The position numbers were made by a program, and so were the translations under genes. A model generated the notes under the pieces. The model saw only the letters and a list, made by a program, of their open reading frames with translations. It made no database searches and was not told the DNA's origin. From an uncultured Lachnospiraceae bacterium (GTDB taxonomy: Bacteria; Bacillota; Clostridia; Lachnospirales; Lachnospiraceae), in contig CATOJE010000032.1 of assembly GCA_951800145.1 (NCBI GenBank), positions 1-38,597 on the forward strand: DNA of 38,597 nucleotides, in the 5' to 3' direction. Shown piece by piece: positions 1-8,031 of the stretch. Position 1 is the first letter of the stretch, and the number at the start of each line of letters is the position of its first letter.

Positions 1-266
1 GTCTCAATCCTTGTTTTAATGGATTCTCTTTTCTTACACTATATGATATGTATGTTGATCATATAGCCCATCAATAGTCTCAATCCTTGTTTTAATGGAT
101 TCTCTTTTCTTACAAGTGGAGGAAATGGTATGAAAGTCTGGATTACAAAATATGTCTCAATCCTTGTTTTAATGGATTCTCTTTTCTTACAATTAATGCT
201 GGGATCTTGATGACCCTTGATCTGTTCCGTCTCAATCCTTGTTTTAATGGATTCTCTTTTCTTACA
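1..266 (-). CRISPR. CRISPR array, leader-proximal end (type III-A associated), truncated by window edge
   Basis: Four identical 38-bp repeats at 1-38, 77-114, 154-191 and 229-266 begin GTCTCAATCC and end TTTTCTTACA on the plus strand. They are separated by unique spacers of 38, 39 and 37 nt. Read on the minus strand the repeat ends in ATTGAGAC, the usual shape of the 8-nt crRNA 5' handle of type I-B/III systems, so the array is probably transcribed on the minus strand like the csm genes. The repeat at 229-266 would then be leader-proximal and the array continues past the left edge. The absence of any repeat decay fits the leader end. The last A of each repeat could be counted as spacer (37-bp repeat). 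Confidence 0.97.
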
Positions 267-455
267 CCACCTATTAAAAATATACTAAATATTGTGTTTT
301 CTATATCTACCACTTACAATTTCTCACTTTTTAATATTATATATTTTTCGTCATTATTCATATTTTTTCCTTTTTCAAAGCACTAATATTTGTGTACTAA
401 TTACACATTCTGACACATGGTATATTTCAGACCATACCTTGTCCATAGTGCAATT
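267..455 (-). promoter_or_regulatory. CRISPR leader (AT-rich)
   Basis: This very AT-rich stretch lies next to the handle-side-inferred first repeat at 229-266 and contains no convincing gene. Its position upstream of the array in the inferred minus-strand direction makes it the leader. A TATAAT-like string is present on the minus strand around 337-345, but I see no good -35 partner, so the promoter is not pinned down. The plus-strand open frame at 292-549 has no ribosome binding site and is low-complexity, so it is not called. Confidence 0.6.
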
Positions 456-581
456 TCACTTATTCACTCCTAAAACTCTCTCCTCACATACGCAAATCTT
501 TACCGTTTCCTCAACCGTATTTATCTTTGACATATCAATATTCGGATAATCACTGCTGCTGGCCTTACTTCCAGCCTTATA

Positions 582-606
582 GAACTCCGCTAACAAAGCG
601 GAGTTC
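582..606. repeat. Perfect hairpin over the micro-ORF stop codon
   Basis: GAACTCCGC and GCGGAGTTC flank a 7-base loop. No T-run follows on either strand, so this is not a standard intrinsic terminator. It surrounds the stop codon of the 23-aa micro-ORF (590-592). Confidence 0.6.
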
Positions 607-661
607 CAATGAGGCAAAACAGCCTCGACGGACAATAGCGACATTTGCATTCTAACATCAT
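590..661 (-). CDS. Cysteine-rich micro-ORF (23 aa) between csm4 and CRISPR leader
   Basis: A 23-residue open frame starts ATGATG with a strong GGGGAGGT site six bases upstream (668-675). It is preceded by a promoter-like pair, TTGTAC (741-746) and TATACT (717-722), with an 18-bp spacer. The peptide begins MMLECKCRYC and carries five cysteines. Its stop codon lies in the loop of a perfect 9-bp-stem hairpin (582-606). In the -1 frame an overlapping 64-codon ORF continues to 456. The arrangement could be a genuine small peptide, a frameshifted remnant of a small zinc-finger (Com-like) protein, or a site of recoding. I do not recognise a family with certainty. Translation is supported by the signals, function is unknown. 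Confidence 0.4.
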   Translation of the reverse strand: MMLECKCRYCPSRLFCLIGTPLC

Positions 662-716
662 ATGACTACCTCCCCGTATAATAAGAACTGATGTTGCATC
701 TCTTTCTGATGATTAA

Positions 717-746
717 AGTATATCGTAATTTTATAACTTTGTACAA
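717..746 (-). promoter_or_regulatory. Candidate sigma-A promoter for the micro-ORF
   Basis: On the minus strand TTGTAC (741-746), an 18-bp spacer and TATACT (717-722) lie about 55 bases upstream of the ATGATG at 656-661. This separates the micro-ORF transcript from the csm operon that ends at 812. Confidence 0.45.
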
Positions 747-811
747 TTACTGAAAGGAAAACATTTTGCGATTTTGCTTTCTTTTGAATATCTTATTGGA
801 TATTCCAACCC

Positions 812-1750
812 TCACATGCTGATCCACATCGGTACCGCAATCGTCTGCCCATTGACCACAATTCCATTAATCAGAGAAACCTGTGTTGCATATCTCCCAT
901 AATATTCTTTCACCGTTTCATCCTTAAAAACTCCCCCCGCCTGGATAAATATTAATGGTTTTTTAAATGGGGCCTCTGAGATAGCATATTCCCGATCTAA
1001 CTTTCCGTATTTTACCAAAGTTTTATATCTTCCCTCTGTCGGATCATTTTTCGCCGGGATAAAATTAGATAGTGCAACAAATCCATTGCTTCGTTTACAA
1101 TTCCGCAGTTCCTTTTCCTCCTGCCAGCCCACAACGTCAAACGCTCCTTTGCCAGTGGACTTATCTTTTCCGATCCCCAGCAGGAACATCATCTCTATCA
1201 CGGTGCGCAGTCTGTCCTCCGACAGTGTGGATAGAACATAAATGTCATATGTATGGCCTTCCTCCACAAAAAATTCGTCTTCTCCATACAGGCTGCCGCT
1301 TCCTTCAATATTTTTTACGATTCCCTCCTGCCGGGACACCATGTTATGAACCACGGCCTGTTCCATGATTCCTTCATCGCGAAGTCCCTCTGTAAAACCA
1401 TGGCAGTTTCCTTCCTGGATTTTTTGAAACCATGACCTGGTCACATATTTCGCAGATTTTAATTTCTTATGCTTTTGATAGGCCTTCTTTCTCTCTTCCT
1501 TTGTCTCGATCTGCTCAAAGTCAGCTGCCATGTCCCGGATCCCCAGGGGGAGGGGAAGCGTTCCACCTGGAAATGCATTGGAAAATGTAACCTGCTGCCT
1601 TCCAGACTTTAATTCTTCCAGAAGCTCTGTCAGCGCTCCCTCTCCATAGCTGTACCGGTAACTCCAGCAGAATGCTCCAAACAGAGTATCTCCCTGAAGT
1701 GGTGATGCAAAGGACGTGACCGGCCTGATTGCCGCACGATACAATACCAT
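812..1750 (-). CDS. csm4: Csm4 (Cas5-group RAMP), type III-A
   Basis: A 312-residue protein in the position and size expected for Csm4, the Cas5-like subunit that holds the crRNA 5' handle and contacts Cas10 in the Csm effector complex. The N-terminus (MVLYRAAIRPVTSF, then LQGDTLFGAFCW) has the first RAMP strand and the DTLFGAFCW motif typical of Csm4/Cas5. A glycine-containing loop (GIGKDKSTGKGAFDV) lies near residue 205. I chose the ATG at 1750 because it overlaps the csm3 stop as TAATG and has GAGGTG just upstream; an in-frame start at 1774 would lie inside csm3. It is the last cas gene of this operon; csm5, which normally follows, is absent. Confidence 0.9.
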   Translation of the reverse strand: MVLYRAAIRPVTSFASPLQGDTLFGAFCWSYRYSYGEGALTELLEELKSGRQQVTFSNAFPGGTLPLPLGIRDMAADFEQIETKEERKKAYQKHKKLKSAKYVTRSWFQKIQEGNCHGFTEGLRDEGIMEQAVVHNMVSRQEGIVKNIEGSGSLYGEDEFFVEEGHTYDIYVLSTLSEDRLRTVIEMMFLLGIGKDKSTGKGAFDVVGWQEEKELRNCKRSNGFVALSNFIPAKNDPTEGRYKTLVKYGKLDREYAISEAPFKKPLIFIQAGGVFKDETVKEYYGRYATQVSLINGIVVNGQTIAVPMWISM

Positions 1751-2412
1751 TACTTCACCTCGATTACCTTCCATTCTCCCTCAAATTTCACCTGACCATA
1801 TCCTCTGGAACCGCTGCCTCCCAGATAAGAGAGCTCTACCATTTCCAGCGCCTTCTCCACCGTCCCTTTTAATTCCTTCTCCTGGTCTTTGTCAAAGATC
1901 TGTACCAGTATCTCCAGCCGAAATTCCAGTCCGGCCGGTACACGTTCCATAAATCTTGGGGCTTCAGCAGTACCTTTGTCTCTCTTGATAAGGTTCTCCG
2001 CCTTCAGCTCCAGATATCCCCCTCTCTCCACCGGCATATCCCGAATCCTCCTTCTGGACTCATCTGTCAGCTCACAATCTCTGACGATAATTCTGGTAGG
2101 AGCGGAAGCAGCATTTGGGTTCATATGGGCCCCAAACAGAGTGCACACCAGACATTTTTCATCTCCGCATCCGCACGGCTTGGATTTATCACCAAACCCT
2201 TTTGCATTCTTCATCCCGTAGATTTTCTCCAACTGAGATCTCATTTTCCCCTTCAGGCTTGACCCAGGAATATAGGGTTCTCCTGTGAGAGGATTCTTTA
2301 CCACTTCACTGTCTGCACCGCCGATATTCAGCTCGTTGCTCGCTCCTTTAATTGCCAGGCCTGTCACCAGTTTGATAGTACCTTCGTATTTACAGATCTT
2401 CTCCAGTTTCAT
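1750..2412 (-). CDS. csm3: Csm3 (Cas7-group RAMP backbone, target-RNA nuclease)
   Basis: A 220-residue Csm3, the Cas7-type backbone subunit that cleaves bound target RNA at 6-nt steps. The N-terminal RAMP strand is followed by GGADSEVVKNP, whose Asp matches the known catalytic Asp (D32 in the S. epidermidis protein), and by PGSSLKGKMR. A cysteine cluster (CGCGDEKCLVC) preceding TLFGAH, and a C-terminal glycine loop (GGSGSRGYGQV), are typical. The ATG at 2412 has an ideal AGGAGG seven bases upstream; the longer frame from 2463 would overlap csm2. It starts 10 bp after csm2. The nuclease residue is intact, so RNA cleavage is predicted to be retained. Confidence 0.95.
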   Translation of the reverse strand: MKLEKICKYEGTIKLVTGLAIKGASNELNIGGADSEVVKNPLTGEPYIPGSSLKGKMRSQLEKIYGMKNAKGFGDKSKPCGCGDEKCLVCTLFGAHMNPNAASAPTRIIVRDCELTDESRRRIRDMPVERGGYLELKAENLIKRDKGTAEAPRFMERVPAGLEFRLEILVQIFDKDQEKELKGTVEKALEMVELSYLGGSGSRGYGQVKFEGEWKVIEVK

Positions 2413-2422
2413 AACTGCCCTC

Positions 2423-2923
2423 CTAGTTTTTTTCTTTTGGTAAATATGCGACAATCGATTCAAAGTGTTTTACAAACGCATTCAGGTCATCCACATTATG
2501 GAGCGCCATAATATTATCATTGATAAAATTTTGAAACAGTTCCGACACGGTTCCGCGGCTCATGGCATACTCCGCATAGGGGATCAGACGTTTCAGCTCC
2601 GCCTCCACTGTTCCGAAATGATTGTTTTTCAGCTGCAGAAGCCCCTGTATCCGCAGTACATATTCATAAAATTTGCGGACCTGGCTCCGCTTGTTCTGCG
2701 GAGTGTTGGGCTTCTCCCATTCATCCTTACTGGCCAGCTTTCTGGCAATCTCCTTCGAATATTCTACGATATACTCTGGCTTTAACACGCTCTCACCTTC
2801 AGCCGTCTCAAAATATCCCCCTGACAGATAACCTTTGGGAAGCTGGCCTTTCTGGTAATTGCTGTTAGAGCTATTCCTTCCGCCTCCCATCCTGTTTCCA
2901 TAATTTCTGTTGTCGTATGCCAT
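2423..2923 (-). CDS. csm2: Csm2 (Cas11-group small subunit)
   Basis: A 166-residue mostly helical protein between cas10 and csm3, the standard place for Csm2, the small subunit lining the target-RNA channel. The first ~30 residues are Gly/Asn/Ser-rich and probably disordered; the helical core runs from about residue 50 to the end (QVRKFYEYVLRIQGL, then FQNFINDNIMAL). The start overlaps the cas10 stop as TAATG, which indicates translational coupling. No catalytic function is expected. Confidence 0.9.
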   Translation of the reverse strand: MAYDNRNYGNRMGGGRNSSNSNYQKGQLPKGYLSGGYFETAEGESVLKPEYIVEYSKEIARKLASKDEWEKPNTPQNKRSQVRKFYEYVLRIQGLLQLKNNHFGTVEAELKRLIPYAEYAMSRGTVSELFQNFINDNIMALHNVDDLNAFVKHFESIVAYLPKEKN

Positions 2924-5196
2924 TACACCCGCTCCTCCTTCGTGATATTCAATGCATAGGCGATGGCCGCCTCCGCAAAAAACAGGTTCTTCTTTACAAC
3001 TCTCAAATCTGCCGCATTCTCCGACAAATCAGGTACATAGTCATCCAAAAACCATTGCAGCTCAGGATTCATTTTCTTTCCCAGCTCCTCATAATTCCTC
3101 TGCCTGTCATAGTGAAATAATGGCTCAAACATAAGGGACATAACATCGTGATTAACCAGGAATTCCCGGTACATCCGGCTATAGGTGCCTATCCTCCTGA
3201 GGATACCTACACTTACCTTCTTATCCTCCAGAAGCCTTGCCAGTTTTTCTCCCGTCTCCAGCTGCTCCCTCAAATCTTCCCATCCGAACAGCTGCCCTAA
3301 AAAGCTGACTCCATCTCTTCCCGTCTTCTCCGGGTATAGCTCTTTGATTGTCTTGTTCTTTACCTTTTTCAAACTCTCCTCACTCAGCTTTGCCATATTG
3401 GCGATGTGTTCCCTGGTCTGGAATACGCTTACTGCTGCCGAGATGGTGAGTGCCGGGTTCTGTGCCGTAAAATTTCTGAAAGCCCTGCTAATCTCCACCG
3501 CCAGATGGGGGATCACATCCCACGGCCCTATAAGGAAGAGGTCGTCCCCGCCCGAGAACACACTGTATACATTCCTATATTCTTCTCTCTGGCTTATGAG
3601 CTGGTTCACATACCCTGAAAAAAATATTTCAAGGAATCTGGACATCGTATTAACCCTGGAAATCGTTCCGAAATGCCGTTTGCCCGTCCGGAGTCCGTCT
3701 GCAAAGATATATCCCAGTGTATCCACATCTGCTTTCAGGACTGCCAAGCGTTTCGTTCCTCTAGATTCTTCCGCCATATCGTCGAAAGTCATCACATCCC
3801 CATCTGCACGATCTGTTGGAATATGATTTGCCATATACCGGATCTTTAAGGGAGCCCCTTTTGTCTGCTCCGGAAGATTTGTCCCATTAATCTGCTCCGT
3901 CAGAAATGCTTCATCTTTCTTAAACTCCGACCACAGCCCGATCCAGTAATTCCCATAGATGTGATAGGCTCCCTCTTTTTTTCCGCGGTAATAAGATATA
4001 TATCTGAGCCTGGGAAGTCTGCCCCCAATCTCCGTCTGCACCGCACAGTTTGGACAATACTCCTGATTCCGATCCGTAAGTTCTCTCTGACAGGACTCAC
4101 AGACGTGCTTTCCTGCCAGTTCTTTGTACAGACTAAACTTATCTTCTATCCAGCCGTCACCGTCAGTCAGACTATGGTGGAATGCCATGGCCTTCTTTTC
4201 ACCCAGAACTCTCATGATTTCCGTCACGGACTGACTATAGTACTCCAGACCATCAGCCCCCATGGTGATCCATGCCAGGTGGATCGCGATCTGGCCTTTA
4301 AACAGTGACAGAAAACTTTCTTCTATCTCTTTTTCGATGGTTTCCAGAAGCTGGTCTGAATCTGCTGTATTAGGAAGCAGCAGATAGAATTTCCCTCCCG
4401 TTAACATCAGAATATGGTTCTGAGTCAGGCCAAACTGGTAAATTATATCCTGAGCAATGGCTGACACTGCCACATCTACATAGAAAGACCTGGCGCGGAG
4501 CCGTTTTGCCACACCCTTCTTATTGACATTTGCCACAGAAAACACATAATTCTGAATCCCTGAGAAATCTCCTACCACCAGCTTAAAGTATTTTCCTTCT
4601 GGATCCTGGCTTCTGGCCATGCAGTCTGCAATAGCACCGGCGATCCTGGACTGGTTATACAGGGAGATATCTTCTCCCTCATAATCCGAGGCCGTGATAC
4701 ACCATGCATATCGTCTCAGCAGCCCGTCAAAAATGACGATAAAGTCTTCCCATGTTCCCGGCGCATAGTCTTTCAGGGATTTCAACTCTTCCATAAACTC
4801 CTTAGAGAGCTCTTTTCTCTGTTCATCACTGCCTTTTTCCTCGGGAAACACTGCTTCCGGTGACTCTTTCCTGATGGAATAATACATCTTTTTCTTTTCG
4901 CTCTGATCTTTTACCGTAACTCTTGAGAATACACTGGTAAGATTTCTTCCCTTCGCCAGCTTCTCCTTGACTTCGGACTCACACAGAGACAGGTCAAAGG
5001 CAGCATCCACCAGTCTTCTCTCTTCCTCATACTCCGGCTTTCTCCCGAGAATACCCAGAAGTTTCTCTACATCCAGATATTTCTCCAGTACTCTGCGGCA
5101 GCCCCCCACCAGACTCTCTGCCCCGTCATCCCAGAACCGTCCAATATTGACAAGCCATGCCGCTAGTGCAACTTCTCTGTACCCCACTTTATTCAT
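2923..5196 (-). CDS. csm1: Cas10/Csm1 with degenerate HD domain and intact GGDD cyclase
   Basis: A 757-residue type III-A large subunit. It senses target RNA and, through its second Palm domain, makes cyclic oligoadenylate; the family also carries an N-terminal HD ssDNA nuclease. Here the HD position reads LAAWLVNIGRFW (Val-Asn at ~16-17 instead of His-Asp), and the downstream His-His and Ala-Asp metal ligands are also not recognisable, so the DNase is predicted dead. A four-Cys zinc finger (CESC ~366, CPNC ~381) and the cyclase motif FSGGDDLFLIGPW (GGDD ~549-552) are intact. The ATG at 5196 overlaps the last eight bases of cas6 and follows AAAGGGG; a frame extension to 5256 lies inside cas6. 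Confidence 0.95.
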   Translation of the reverse strand: MNKVGYREVALAAWLVNIGRFWDDGAESLVGGCRRVLEKYLDVEKLLGILGRKPEYEEERRLVDAAFDLSLCESEVKEKLAKGRNLTSVFSRVTVKDQSEKKKMYYSIRKESPEAVFPEEKGSDEQRKELSKEFMEELKSLKDYAPGTWEDFIVIFDGLLRRYAWCITASDYEGEDISLYNQSRIAGAIADCMARSQDPEGKYFKLVVGDFSGIQNYVFSVANVNKKGVAKRLRARSFYVDVAVSAIAQDIIYQFGLTQNHILMLTGGKFYLLLPNTADSDQLLETIEKEIEESFLSLFKGQIAIHLAWITMGADGLEYYSQSVTEIMRVLGEKKAMAFHHSLTDGDGWIEDKFSLYKELAGKHVCESCQRELTDRNQEYCPNCAVQTEIGGRLPRLRYISYYRGKKEGAYHIYGNYWIGLWSEFKKDEAFLTEQINGTNLPEQTKGAPLKIRYMANHIPTDRADGDVMTFDDMAEESRGTKRLAVLKADVDTLGYIFADGLRTGKRHFGTISRVNTMSRFLEIFFSGYVNQLISQREEYRNVYSVFSGGDDLFLIGPWDVIPHLAVEISRAFRNFTAQNPALTISAAVSVFQTREHIANMAKLSEESLKKVKNKTIKELYPEKTGRDGVSFLGQLFGWEDLREQLETGEKLARLLEDKKVSVGILRRIGTYSRMYREFLVNHDVMSLMFEPLFHYDRQRNYEELGKKMNPELQWFLDDYVPDLSENAADLRVVKKNLFFAEAAIAYALNITKEERV

Positions 5197-5869
5197 CACC
5201 CCTTTTATTGTGTTGTATTTTAACTGTCCCGAATCCTCTTGCGGTCCCTTTCCCAATCCCGCACAAATCCGGAATGCAGCAATTTATCTGAAATGTCCCT
5301 CGAAACCCTTCCATCTTCTTTCCTTTATACCACACAGGGACGCTCTCCAGCTGATGTGTGACTGTCAGCTTGTTCTCTATGGTTACTCCAAACCCTTTGC
5401 ACATAGACAGGATATTGCCTTTCAAGATATTGGATAGAAGCACCGCCTGTCCCTCCGGATCTGCTTTTTTATATTTCTCAAAATTATCCTGATTCAAGGC
5501 CAGCCACGGGGTCATAAACTGGTATTCCCGGATTTCCCTGCTATCCCCTATGGGACGTTCTGACAACCGGATATCCAGAGCCATGTCCGTATATATCTTG
5601 TCACCCAGAACCATCTGCGTCTGCTCCATCAAATGAGGATGGATGCTCCGAATCCCGTCTTCCACAGCGATGATCATCGGATGGCCTCCCACCACTTTAT
5701 ACTGCACCAGCGGATATTGGTATATCTGTTCGCCACTTTCCCTATGATTATGAAGACGGCTGTCCGTGTGATCCAGATCTGCAAAAAATCCGCGGATCCT
5801 TTTTGCTTCCGATATGGACAGATGGATATTTTTATATGTAGCTGCCATGACTCGTATATCTTTTATCAT
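5189..5869 (-). CDS. cas6: Cas6 family CRISPR RNA endonuclease (Cas6b-like)
   Basis: A first-gene-in-operon protein of 226 residues, predicted to cut the pre-crRNA within repeats to leave the 8-nt 5' handle. The C-terminal glycine-rich loop (GIGKGTARGFGTVKI) is the RAMP signature of Cas6; the N-terminal half (ISEAKRIRGFFADLD, later YPLVQYKVVGGHP) resembles the Cas6b group. The ATG at 5869 has AAGAGGA six bases upstream. An alternative GTG at 5938 would add 23 residues with a weaker GAGG site. It overlaps cas10 by eight bases. The exact catalytic residues were not assigned. Confidence 0.85.
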   Translation of the reverse strand: MIKDIRVMAATYKNIHLSISEAKRIRGFFADLDHTDSRLHNHRESGEQIYQYPLVQYKVVGGHPMIIAVEDGIRSIHPHLMEQTQMVLGDKIYTDMALDIRLSERPIGDSREIREYQFMTPWLALNQDNFEKYKKADPEGQAVLLSNILKGNILSMCKGFGVTIENKLTVTHQLESVPVWYKGKKMEGFRGTFQINCCIPDLCGIGKGTARGFGTVKIQHNKRGDE

Positions 5870-5912
5870 TCTGGTTCCTCTTTCTATTGATTCAAAATAT
5901 TCTTTCACAGAG

Positions 5913-5972
5913 TCATGCGACTCTGCTTTCGAAATCACGCTGCCTCGGATAGCATTTATAATATACTCTCAT
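5913..5972 (-). CDS. Short leader ORF upstream of cas6 (19 aa)
   Basis: ATG at 5970-5972 is preceded by a very strong AGGGAGGAG site with 7-base spacing and opens a 19-codon frame (MRVYYKCYPRQR...) that ends before the cas6 ATG and overlaps the alternative GTG start at 5938 in another frame. It may be a regulatory leader peptide, or the relic of an older cas6 start displaced by a frameshift. No homology recognised. Confidence 0.3.
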   Translation of the reverse strand: MRVYYKCYPRQRDFESRVA

Positions 5973-6002
5973 CAGAACGCTCCTCCCTCTTTGTCTTGAT
6001 GT

Positions 6003-6018
6003 CTCTATTATATTAGAG
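6003..6018 (-). promoter_or_regulatory. Candidate cas operon -10 inside an inverted repeat
   Basis: On the minus strand TATAAT (6007-6012) lies about 35 bases upstream of the leader-ORF start and is embedded in CTCTA-N6-TAGAG, an inverted repeat that could be an operator. No good -35 hexamer is seen at the right distance, so the promoter would need an activator or is weak. Confidence 0.35.
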
Positions 6019-6125
6019 CTTTTAAGGACAGGATATGCGGTAAAGGGAAAATGTTCTGTCGTTTTGCAAAAATTAATAATTTTTTATATTTCCTAAATAA
6101 TTCTATCACAAAAAAATTTTCATGT

Positions 6126-6185
6126 AAATTAAAAAGCTGCCCCAGTACAGATATCCCACCTTTCCCTATCTGTACTGGGGCAGCT
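6126..6185 (-). terminator. Intrinsic terminator of the ABC exporter operon
   Basis: A long near-perfect stem (AGCTGCCCCAGTACAGATA with its complement, about 19 bp) has a 13-base loop and is followed on the minus strand by TTTTTAATTT. It ends transcription from 6265-9781 before the cas promoter region. The remaining bases of 5973-6264 hold no gene that I can see. Confidence 0.9.
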
Positions 6186-6264
6186 ATCCAGGAACGGATT
6201 AATAGTCACATTATCCCGCTCCGCCCTTTGTTGAAAAATCAGGTACAGGTTCGCTGGAAGATTT

Positions 6265-8031
6265 TCAAACCACAGCAAACTGACTCTGATACAGCTCCGC
6301 ATAAAATCCGCCCTTATCCAGCAGCTCCTCGTGATTTCCCTGCTCGATGATATGACCATCCTTCATCACCAGGATTACATCCGCCTCCTTGATGGTGGAA
6401 AGCCGGTGGGCCACAATAAAGCTGGTGCGCCCCTCCATCATCTTGGAGAAGGCACGCTGGATCCGGATCTCGGTCCGGGTGTCGATGGAGGAGGTAGCTT
6501 CATCCAAAATCAGCATAGGCGGCAGGCCAAGCATCACCCGGGCGATGCATAAAAGCTGCTTCTGGCCCTGGGAGAGATTTCCCCCGTCCTCGGAGATAAC
6601 TGTGTCGTACCCATGGGGCATCCGCTTGATAAAGCTGTGGGCGTGAGCCTCCTTTGCCGCCGCCACCACCTCCTCCAGGGAAGCCTCCGGCCTGCCGTAG
6701 GCGATATTTTCCCGGATGGTTCCGGATTTCAGCCAGGTTTCCTGGAGAACCATGCCGTAGCTCTGTCTTAAGCTCCTTCTGGTTACCTCCCGGATATCCA
6801 GTCCGTCCACCCGGATGCTTCCCTGATTTACATCGTAAAACCGCATCAGCAGGTTGATCACGGTGGTCTTTCCGCACCCGGTAGGCCCTACCAGGGCGAT
6901 CCGCTGCCCCGGCTTTACCGACAGGCTGAAGTCTTCGATCAGCTTCACCTCCGGCACATAAGAAAAATCCACGTGTTCCAGATCCACCCGGCCGGAAATA
7001 TCCTTCAGCTGGCAGGCATTTTCCTTATCCTTCGGGATCGGCTGCTGGTCAATTAAGTCAAATACCCTTGCTGCGGAGGCCATGGCGTTCTGCAGCTCGG
7101 TCACCACCCCGGAGATCTCATTAAAGGGTTTGGTGTACTGATTAGCATAGTTTAAAAAGCTGGAAAGCTGGCCCACAGACAGAAAGCCCCGGATCACGCC
7201 GTAAGCCCCGGCCGTGCCCACCCCGGCGTAAACCAGCCCATTGACAAACCGGGTGGCCGGATTGGTGATGGAGGAAAAGAAGGTGGCCCGCAGGCTGTAC
7301 CCGGCAAGCCTTCCATTGATCTCTTCAAAGGTTTTCTGGGACTCCTCCTGATGGCCAAAGGCCTGCACCACCTTTAAATTTCCCAGACTCTCATCAATCA
7401 GGGAGGTCAGCTCCCCTCTGGCCTGGGACTGCTTCTGAAACATGGTGAAGGTGCGCTTGGCGATAAAGCTTGCCACCAGGAAGGATACCGGGGTGATGCA
7501 CACCACTACCAGAGTGATCAGCGGGTTAATGGAAAGCATAAAGAGCAGGGTGCCTGCGATGGTCATGACCCCGGTAAACAGCTGGGTAAAGCCAAGAAGC
7601 AGTCCCTCAGAGAACTGGTCGATATCCGCGATAATCCGGCTCACCAGATCACCGGTGGGATGCACATCCAGATAGCTTAAGGGCAAAACCTCCAGGTGGT
7701 TAAAGGCTCTGGTCCGGATATCCTTCACCACCCGGTAGGTGATCACATTGTTGATGTGGTTCATCAGCCACTGGGCGGCCGCCGTAATCAGGACAATGAT
7801 CCCAATCTTTGTTAAAATCCTTGTTAATGCCTCATAATCCACCTGCCCTGGGCCCAGGATCTGGTCAACTGCCTGTCCGATGAGAACCGGCACATATAAG
7901 GTCAGGGCCACGGTGAGGGCTGCCATTAAAATCGAGGCCGTCACCCCCAGGCGATACCGCTTAATATAGTTTAAGATCCGCTTCAAGGTTGCTTTGGAAG
8001 TGGTTTTGTCTAATTTATTTTTACTGGCCAT
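6265..8031 (-). CDS. ABC exporter subunit, canonical ATPase half
   Basis: A 588-residue half-transporter: about six membrane helices in residues 1-310, then a nucleotide-binding domain with Walker A GPTGCGKTT, signature LSQGQKQ and Walker B MLILDEATS with the catalytic Glu present. It is the second gene of a pair and overlaps the upstream subunit by 11 bp. The two together look like a heterodimeric multidrug/lipid exporter of the TM287/288, BmrCD or YheHI type, in which one ATP site is degenerate. The substrate cannot be told from sequence. No regulator lies next to the pair. Confidence 0.93.
   Translation of the reverse strand: MASKNKLDKTTSKATLKRILNYIKRYRLGVTASILMAALTVALTLYVPVLIGQAVDQILGPGQVDYEALTRILTKIGIIVLITAAAQWLMNHINNVITYRVVKDIRTRAFNHLEVLPLSYLDVHPTGDLVSRIIADIDQFSEGLLLGFTQLFTGVMTIAGTLLFMLSINPLITLVVVCITPVSFLVASFIAKRTFTMFQKQSQARGELTSLIDESLGNLKVVQAFGHQEESQKTFEEINGRLAGYSLRATFFSSITNPATRFVNGLVYAGVGTAGAYGVIRGFLSVGQLSSFLNYANQYTKPFNEISGVVTELQNAMASAARVFDLIDQQPIPKDKENACQLKDISGRVDLEHVDFSYVPEVKLIEDFSLSVKPGQRIALVGPTGCGKTTVINLLMRFYDVNQGSIRVDGLDIREVTRRSLRQSYGMVLQETWLKSGTIRENIAYGRPEASLEEVVAAAKEAHAHSFIKRMPHGYDTVISEDGGNLSQGQKQLLCIARVMLGLPPMLILDEATSSIDTRTEIRIQRAFSKMMEGRTSFIVAHRLSTIKEADVILVMKDGHIIEQGNHEELLDKGGFYAELYQSQFAVV

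Noticed and set aside
292-549. 85-codon plus-strand frame in the CRISPR leader region
   Set aside because: Low-complexity Phe/Tyr/Ser-rich translation of AT-rich DNA without a ribosome site.
456-650. 64-codon minus-strand frame beside the micro-ORF
   Set aside because: Its own ATG has no ribosome site; the strong site belongs to the overlapping frame at 590-661. Kept only as a possible frameshift continuation.
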